Shown: positions 55,178-64,000 of the stretch, in pieces
Layout: each line of letters opens with the position of its first letter
Position numbering within the stretch: position 1 is the first letter of the stretch
NCBI GenBank assembly: GCA_964016885.1
Contig: OZ024744.1
Location: 117,563,412-117,627,411 of the forward strand
Origin: Eledone cirrhosa
Taxonomy: Eukaryota; Mollusca; Cephalopoda; Octopoda; Eledonidae
Length of the DNA stretch: 64,000 nt
Direction: 5' to 3'
Notes under the pieces: generated by a model
The model's input: the letters and a program-made list of their open reading frames with translations, nothing else
The model's database searches: none
Told to the model about the DNA's origin: nothing
Position numbers and translations under genes: made by a program

Positions 55178-55200
55178 GGTACACTACTATAATTACTGGT
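55178..55200. repeat. Truncated 23-bp satellite monomer (copy 3)
   Basis: Same 30-bp deletion, 5,534 bp after copy 2 (104 x 53 + 23 - 1). The missing base is the 1-bp deletion near 52488. Confidence 0.95.
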
Positions 55201-58200
55201 GGTACTACTGTAAGATCTTTAGTACCTAGCCTAACACTACTATAATTACTGGTGGTACTACTGTAAGATCTTTAGTACCTAGCCTAACACTACTATAATT
55301 ACTGTTAGTACTACTGTAAGATATTTAGTACCTAGCCTAACACTACTATAATTACTGGTGGTACTACTGTAAGATCTTTAGTACCTAGCCTAACACTACT
55401 ATAATTACTGGTGGTACTACTGTAAGATCTTTAGTACCTAGCCTAACACTACTATAATTACTGTTAGTACTACTGTAAGATCTTTAGTACCTAGCCTAAC
55501 ACTACTATAATTACTGGTGGTACTACTGTAAGATCTTTAGTACCTAGCCTAACACTACTATAATTACTGTTAGTACTACTGTAAGATCTTTAGTACCTAG
55601 CCTAACACTACTATAATTACTGTTAGTACTACTGCAAGATCTTTAGTACCTAGCCTAACACTACTATAATTACTGTTAGTACTACTGTAAGATCTTTAGT
55701 ACCTAGCCTAACACTACTATAATTACTGTTAGTGCTACTGTAAGATCTTTAGTACCTAGCCTAACACTACTATAATTACTGGTAGTACTACTGCAAGATC
55801 TTTAGTACCTAGCCTAACACTACTATAATTACTGTTAGTACTACTGTAAGATCTTTAGTACCTAGCCTAACACTACTATAATTACTGTTAGTGCTACTGT
55901 AAGATCTTTAGTACCTAGCCTAACACTACTATAATTACTGGTGGTACTACTGTAAGATCTTTAGTACCTAGCCTAACACTACTATAATTACTGTTAGTAC
56001 TACTGTAAGATCTTTAGTACCTAGCCTAACACTACTATAATTACTGTTAGTACTACTGCAAGATCTTTAGTACCTAGCCTAACACTACTATAATTACTGT
56101 TAGTACTACTGTAAGATCTTTAGTACCTAGCCTAACACTACTATAATTACTGTTAGTGCTACTGTAAGATCTTTAGTACCTAGCCTAACACTACTATAAT
56201 TACTGGTGGTACTACTGTAAGATCTTTAGTACCTAGCCTAACACTACTATAATTACTGGTGGTACTACTGTAAGATCTTTAGTACCTAGCCTAACACTAC
56301 TATAATTACTGTTAGTACTACTGTAAGATCTTTAGTACCTAGCCTAACACTACTATAATTACTGGTAGGACTACTGTAAGATCTTTAGTACCTAGCCTAA
56401 CACTACTATAATTACTGGTGGTACTACTGTAAGATCTTTAGTATCTAGCCTAATACTACTATAATTACTGTTAGTACTACTGTAAGATCTTTAGTACCTA
56501 GCCTAACACTACTATAATTACTGTTAGTACTACTGTAAGATCTTTAGTACCTAGTCTAACACTACTATAATTACTGGTGGTACTACTGTAAGATCTTTAG
56601 TATCTAGCCTAACACTACTATAATTACTGTTAGTACTACTGTAAGATCTTTAGTACCTAGCCTAACACTACTATAATTACTGGTGGTACTACTGTAAGAT
56701 CTTTAGTACCTAGCCTAACACTACTATAATTACTGTTAGTACTACTGTAAGATCTTTAGTACCTAGCCTAACACTACTATAATTACTGTTAGTACTACTG
56801 TAAGATCTTTAGTACCTAGCCTAACACTACTATAATTACTGGTGGTACTACTGTAACATCTTTAGTACCTAGCCTAACACTACTATAATTACTGGTGGTA
56901 CTACTGTAAGATCTTTAGTACCTAGCCTAACACTACTATAATTACTGGTGGTACTACTGTAAGATCTTTAGTACCTAGCCTAACACTACTATAATTACTG
57001 GTGGTACTACTGTAAGATCTTTAGTACCTAGCCTAACACTACTATAATTACTGGTGGTACTACTGTAAGATCTTTAGTACCTAGCCTAACACTACTATAA
57101 TTACTGGTGGTACTACTGTAAGATCTTTAGTACCTAGCCTAACACTACTATAATTACTGGTGGTACTACTGTAAGGTCTTTAGTACCTAGCCTAACACTA
57201 CTATAATTACTGTTAGTACTACTGTAAGATATTTAGTACCTAGCCTAACACTACTATAATTACTGGTGGTACTACTGTAAGATCTTTAGTACCTAGCCTA
57301 ACACTACTATAATTACTGTTAGTACTACTGTAAGATCTTTAGTACCTAGCCTAACACTACTATAATTACTGGTGGTACTACTGTAAGATCTTTAGTACCT
57401 AGCCTAACACTACTATAATTACTGGTGGTACTACTGTAAGATCTTTAGTACCTAGCCTAACAGTACTATAATTACTGGTGGTACTAATGTAAGATCTTTA
57501 GTACCTAGCCTAACACTACTATAATTACTGTTAGTACTACTGTAAGATCTTTAGTACCTAGCCTAACACTACTATAATTACTGGTAGTACTACTGTAAGA
57601 TCTTTAGTACCTAGCCTAACACTACTATAATTACTGGTGGTACTACTGTAAGATCTTTAGTATGTAGCCTAATACTACTATAATTACTGTTAGTACTACT
57701 GTAAGATCTTTAGTACCTAGCCTAACACTACTATAATTACTGTTAGTACTACTGTAAGATCTTTAGTACCTAGTCTAACACTACTATAATTACTGGTGGT
57801 ACTACTGTAAGATCTTTAGTATCTAGCCTAACACAACTATAATTACTGTTAGTACTACTGTAAGATCTTTAGTACCTAGCCTAACACTACTATAATTACT
57901 GGTGGTACTACTGTAAGATCTTTAGTACCTAGCCTAACACTACTATAATTACTGTTAGTACTACTGTAAGATCTTTAGTACCTAGCCTAACACTACTATA
58001 ATTACTGGTAGTACTACTGTAAGATCTTTAGTACCTAGCCTAACACTACTATAATTACTGGTGGTACTACTGTAAGATCTTTAGTACCTAGTCTAACACT
58101 ACTATAATTACTGTTAGTACTACTGTAAGATCTTTAGTACCTAGTCTAACACTACTATAATTACTGGTGGTACTACTGTAAGATCTTTAGTACCTAGCCT

Positions 58201-61200
58201 AACACTACTATAATTACTGGTGGTACTACTGTAAGATCTTTAGTACCTAGCCTAACACTATTATAATTACTGGTGGTACTACTGTAAGAACTTTAGTACC
58301 TAGCCTAACACTACTATAATTACTGGTGGTACTACTGTAAGATCTTTAGTACCTAGCCTAACACTACTATAATTACTGGTGGTACTACTGTAAGATCTTT
58401 AGTACCTAGCCTAACACTACTATAATTACTGGTGGTACTACTGTAAGATCTTTAGTACCTAGCCTAACACTATTATAATTACTGGTGGTACTACTGTAAG
58501 ATCTTTAGTACCTAGCCTAACACTACTATAATTACTGGTGGTACTACTGTAAGATCTTTAGTACCTAGCCTAACACTACTATAATTACTGGTGGTACTAC
58601 TGTAAGATCTTTAGTACCTAGCCTAACACTACTATAATTACTGGTGGTACTACTGTAAGATCTTTAGTACCTAGTCTAACACTATTATAATTACTGGTGG
58701 TACTACTGTAAGATCTTTAGTACTTAGCCTAACACTACTATAATTACTGGTGGTACTACTGTAAGATCTTTAGTACCTAGCCTAACACTACTATAATTAC
58801 TGGTGGTACTACTGTAAGATCTTTAGTACCTAGCCTAACACTACTATAATTACTGGTGGTACTACTGTAAGATCTTTAGTACCTAGCCTAACACTACTAT
58901 AATTACTGGTGGTACTACTATAAGATCTTTAGTACCTAGCCTAACACTACTATAATTACTGTTAGTACTACTGTAAGATCTTTAGTACCTAGCCTAACAC
59001 TACTATAATTACTGGTGGTACTACTGTATGATCTTTAGTACCTAGCCTAACACTACTATTATTACTGGTGGTACTACTGTAAGATCTTTAGTACCTAGCC
59101 TAACACTATTATAATTACTGGTGGTACTACTGTAAGATCTTTAGTACCTAGCCTAACACTGCTATAATTACTGGTGGTACTACTGTAAGATCTTTAGTAC
59201 TTAGCCTAACACTACTATAATTACTGGTGGTACTACTGTAAGATCTTTAGTACCTAGCCTAACACTACTATAATTACTGGTGGTACTACTGTAAGATCTT
59301 TAGTACTTAGCCTAACACTATTATAATTACTGGTGGTACTACTGTAAGATCTTTAGTACCTAGTCTAACACTACTATAATTACTGGTGGTACTACTGTAA
59401 GATCTTTAGTACCTAGCCTAACACTACTATAATTACTGGTGGTACTACTGTAAGATCTTTAGTACCTAGCCTAACACTACTATAATTACTGGTGGTACTA
59501 CTGTAAGATCTTTAGTACCTAGCCTAACACTACTATAATTACTGGTGGTACTACTGTAAGATCTTTAGTACCTAGCCTAACACTACTATAATTACTGTTA
59601 GTACTACTGTAAGATCTTTAGTACCTAGCCTAACACTATTATAATTACTGGTGGTACTACTGTAAGATCTTTAGTACCTAGCCTAACACTACTATAATTA
59701 CTGGTGGTACTACTGTAAGATCTTTAGTACCTAGCCTAACACTACTATAATTACTGTTAGTACTACTGTAAGATCTTTAGTACCTAGCCTAACACTACTA
59801 TAATTACTGGTGGTACTACTGTAAGATCTTTAGTACCTAGCCTAACACTACTATAATTACTGTTAGTACTACTGTAAGATCTTTAGTACCTAGCCTAACA
59901 CTACTATAATTACTGGTGGTACTACTGTAAGATCTTCAGTACCTAGCCTAACACTACTATAATTACTGTTAGTACTACTGTAAGATCTTTAGTACCTAGC
60001 CTAACACTACTATAATTACTGGTGGTACTACTGTAAGATCTTTAGTACCTAGCCTAACACTACTATAATTACTGTTAGTACTACTGTAAGATCTTTAGTA
60101 CCTAGCCTAACACTATTATAATTACTGGTGGTACTACTGTAAGATCTTTAGTACCTAGCCTAACACTATTATAATTACTGGTGGTACTACTGTAAGATCT
60201 TTAGTACCTAGCCTAACACTATTATAATTACTGTTAGTACTACTGTAAGATCTTTAGTACCTAGCCTAACACTACTATAATTACTGGTGGTATTACTGTA
60301 AGATCTTTAGTACCTAGCCTAACACTACTATAATTACTGGTGGTACTACTGTAAGATCTTTAGTACCTTGCCTAACACTACTATAATTACTGGTGGTACT
60401 ACTGTAAGATCTTTAGTACCTAGCCTAACACTACTATAATTACTGGTGGTACTACTGTAAGATCTTTAGTACCTAGCCTAACACTACTATAATTACTGGT
60501 GGTACTACTGTAAGATCTTTAGTACCTAGCGTAACACTACTATAATTACTGGTGGTACTACTGTAAGATCTTTAGTACCTAGCCTAACACTACTATAATT
60601 ACTGGTGGTACTACTGTAAGATCTTTAGTACCTAGCCTAACACTACTATAATTACTGGTGGTACTACTGTAAGATCTTTAGTACCTAGCCTAACACTACT
60701 ATAATTACTGGTGGTACTACTGTAAGATCTTTAGTACCTAGCCTAACACTACTATAATTACTGGTGGTACTACTGTAAGATCTTTAGTACCTAGCCTAAC
60801 ACTACTATAATTACTGGTGGTACTACTGTAAGATCTTTAGTACCTAGCCTAACACTACTATAATTACTGTTAGTACTACTGTAAGATCTTTAGTACCTAG
60901 CCTAACGCTATTATAATTACTGGTGGTACTACTGTAAGATCTTTAGTACATAGCCTAACACTATTATAATTACTGGTGGTACTACTGTAAGATCTTTAGT
61001 ACCTAGCCTAACACTATTATAATTACTGTTAGTACTACTGTAAGATCTTTAGTACCTAGCCTAACACTACTATAATTACTGGTGGTACTACTGTAAGATC
61101 TTTAGTACCTAGCCTAACACTACTATAATTACTGGTGGTACTACTGTAAGATCTTTAGTACCTAGCCTAACACTACTATAATTACTGTTAGTACTACTGT

Positions 61201-64000
61201 AAGATCTTTAGTACCTAGCCTAACACTATTATAATTACTGGTGGTACTACTGTAAGATCTTTAGTACCTAGCCTAACACTACTATAATTACTGGTGGTAC
61301 TACTGTAAGATCTTTAGTACCTAGCCTAACACTACTATAATTACTGTTAGTACTACTGTAAGATCTTTAGTACCTAGCCTAACACTACTATAATTACTGG
61401 TGGTACTACTGTAAGATCTTTAGTACCTAGCCTAACACTACTATAATTACTGTTAGTACTACTGTAAGATCTTTAGTACCTAGCCTAACACTACTATAAT
61501 TACTGGTGGTACTACTGTAAGATCTTCAGTACCTAGCCTAACACTACTATAATTACTGTTAGTACTACTGTAAGATCTTTAGTACCTAGCCTAACACTAC
61601 TATAATTACTGGTGGTACTACTGTAAGATCTTTAGTACCTAGCCTAACACTACTATAATTACTGTTAGTACTACTGTAAGATCTTTAGTACCTAGCCTAA
61701 CACTATTATAATTACTGGTGGTACTACTGTAAGATCTTTAGTACCTAGCCTAACACTATTATAATTACTGTTAGTACTACTGTAAGATCTTTAGTACCTA
61801 GCCTAACACTACTATAATTACTGGTGGTATTACTGTAAGATCTTTAGTACCTAGCCTAACACTACTATAATTACTGGTGGTACTACTGTAAGATCTTTAG
61901 TACCTTGCCTAACACTACTATAATTACTGGTGGTACTACTGTAAGATCTTTAGTACCTAGCCTAACACTACTATAATTACTGGTGGTACTACTGTAAGAT
62001 CTTTAGTACCTAGCCTAACACTACTATAATTACTGGTGGTACTACTGTAAGATCTTTAGTACCTAGCCTAACACTACTATAATTACTGGTGGTACTACTG
62101 TAAGATCTTTAGTACCTAGCCTAACACTACTATAATTACTGGTGGTACTACTGTAAGATCTTTAGTACCTAGCCTAACACTACTATAATTACTGGTGGTA
62201 CTACTGTAAGATCTTTAGTACCTAGCCTAACACTACTATAATTACTGGTGGTACTACTGTAAGATCTTTAGTACCTAGCCTAACACTACTATAATTACTG
62301 GTGGTACTACTGTAAGATCTTTAGTACCTAGCCTAACACTACTATAATTACTGGTGGTACTACTGTAAGATCTTTAGTACCTAGCCTAACACTACTATAA
62401 TTACTGTTAGTACTACTGTAAGATCTTTAGTACCTAGCCTAACGCTATTATAATTACTGGTGGTACTACTGTAAGATCTTTAGTACATAGCCTAACACTA
62501 TTATAATTACTGGTGGTACTACTGTAAGATCTTTAGTACCTAGCCTAACACTATTATAATTACTGTTAGTACTACTGTAAGATCTTTAGTACCTAGCCTA
62601 ACACTACTATAATTACTGGTGGTATTACTGTAAGATCTTTAGTACCTAGCCTAACACTACTATAATTACTGGTGGTACTACTGTAAGATCTTTAGTACCT
62701 AGCCTAACACTACTATAATTACTGGTGGTACTACTGTAAGGTCTTTAGTACCTAGCCTAACACTACTATAATTACCGTTAGTACTACTGTAAGATCTTTA
62801 GTACCTAGCCTAACGCTACTATAATTACTGTTGGTACTACTGTAAGATCTTTAGTACCTAGCCTAACACTACTATAATTACTGTTAGTACTACTGTAAGA
62901 TCTTTAGTACCTAGCCTAACACTACTATATTTACTGGTGGTACTACTGTAAGATCTTTAGTACCTAGCCTAACACTACTATAATTACTGGTGGTACTACT
63001 GTAAGATCTTTAGTACCTAGCCTAACACTACTATAATTACTGGTGGTACTAATGTAAGATCTTTAGTACCTAGCCTAACACTACTATAATTACTGTTAGT
63101 ACTACTGTAAGATCTTTAGTACCTAGCCTAACACTACTATAATTACTGTTAGTACTACTGTAAGATCTTTAGTACCTAGCCTAACACTACTATAATTACT
63201 GGTGGTACTACTGTAAGATCTTTAGTATCTAGCCTAACACAACTATAATTACTGTTAGTACTACTGTAAGATCTTTAGTACCTAGCCTAACACTACTATA
63301 ATTACTGGTGGTACTACTGTAAGATCTTTAGTACCTAGCCTAACACTACTATAATTACTGTTAGTACTACTGTAAGATCTTTAGTACCTAGCCTAACACT
63401 ACTATAATTACTGGTAGTACTACTGTAAGATCTTTAGTACCTAGCCTAACACTACTATAATTACTGGTGGTACTACTGTAAGATCTTTAGTACCTAGTCT
63501 AACACTACTATAATTACTGTTAGTACTACTGTAAGATCTTTAGTACCTAGTCTAACACTACTATAATTACTGTTAGTACTAATGTAAGATCTTTAGTACC
63601 TAGCCTAACACTACTATATTTACTGTTAGTAATACTGTAAGATCTTTAGTACCTAGCCTAACACTATTATAATTACTGGTGGTACTACTGTAACATCTTT
63701 AGTACCTAGCCTAACACTACTATAATTACTGGTGGTACTACTGTAAGATCTTTAGTACCTAGCCTAACACTACTATAATTACTGGTGGTACTACTGTAAG
63801 ATCTTTAGTACCTAGCCTAACACTACTATAATTACTGGTGGTACTACTGTAAGATCTTTAGTACCTAGCCTAACACTACTATAATTACTGGTGGTACTAC
63901 TGTAAGATCTTTAGTACCTAGCCTAACACTACTATAATTACTGGTGGTACTACTGTAAGATCTTTAGTACCTAGCCTAACACTACTATAATTACTGTTAG

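Larger units (their letters stand above)
26541..64000. repeat. 53-bp satellite array, at least 37.4 kb, about 708 monomers
   Basis: The monomer (starting GCCTAACACTACTATAATTA, then CTGGTGGTACTACTG, then TAAGATCTTTAGTACCTA) repeats without interruption to the window edge. From the first start (26541) to the last (63974) is 37,433 bp, exactly 704 x 53 + 52 + 3 x 23. The net length variation is thus one 1-bp deletion and three 30-bp deletions. Two linked substitutions make the main monomer types, CTGGTGGTAC and CTGTTAGTAC, with a rarer CTGGTAGTAC. Each monomer has AAGATCTT flanked by near-palindromic GGTACTA and TAGTACC. Every frame has stops on both strands, so it is non-coding. GC is about 36%. 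There are no spacers (not CRISPR). Chromosomal role unknown. Confidence 0.98.

Noticed and set aside
26541..64000. CRISPR-like regular repeats
   Set aside because: The 53-bp units are directly adjacent with no unique spacers, no cas genes occur, and the setting is eukaryotic.
26541..64000. Repeat protein encoded by the 53-bp array
   Set aside because: 53 is not a multiple of three, and every frame on both strands meets stops (TAA, TAG) within a few monomers.

Overview
The window looks like animal nuclear DNA, most probably from a cephalopod mollusc (octopus-like). The evidence is an intron-bearing gene with GT-AG splice sites and a dense load of retroelements. These include RTE-type LINEs whose 3' ends run into (GAT)n, and a tRNA-derived SINE ending in AGTAGAAACAATTA of a kind I associate from memory with octopus and squid genomes. 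I see no prokaryotic genes, operons, CRISPR arrays or viral genomes. The species call is an inference.

Only one host gene is supported: the last four exons (+ strand: 3781-3921, 9145-9389, 12610-12735, 21184-21283) of a short-chain dehydrogenase/reductase of the SDR16C type (retinol dehydrogenase 10 / 17-beta-HSD11/13-like). The reading phases join exactly to give 203 codons plus a stop. The NNAG motif, the catalytic Ser and the Y-x3-K are all present. The N-terminal ~100 residues with the nucleotide-binding glycine motif lie upstream of the window.

The introns are almost wholly mobile and tandem DNA. 1-3780 holds an AT microsatellite, LINE and SINE copies, a perfect 42-bp hairpin, and an RTE LINE with a tandemly duplicated 3' module. 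3922-9144 holds an 80-bp tandem repeat, a 96-bp tandem repeat made from a piece of LINE coding sequence, and a 60/72-bp minisatellite split by two minus-strand LINE-derived insertions. 9390-12609 holds a MITE, SINEs and retroelement tails. 12736-21183 holds an RTE LINE (endonuclease plus reverse transcriptase) interrupted by a decayed piggyBac element, itself carrying a SINE, then further SINEs and a 1-kb element with 91-bp inverted ends.

21284-26540, beyond the gene, holds a decayed reverse transcriptase of an unusual family, a foldback repeat, a restriction-like-endonuclease LINE tail and a Helitron-type element. From 26541 to the right edge the sequence is one 53-bp satellite array of at least 37.4 kb (about 708 monomers). 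It has layered higher-order repeats and almost perfect length conservation, and runs off the window. This array, and the many examples of template-switch-like rearrangement in the transposons, are the most notable content. I found no undescribed enzymatic or defence system.
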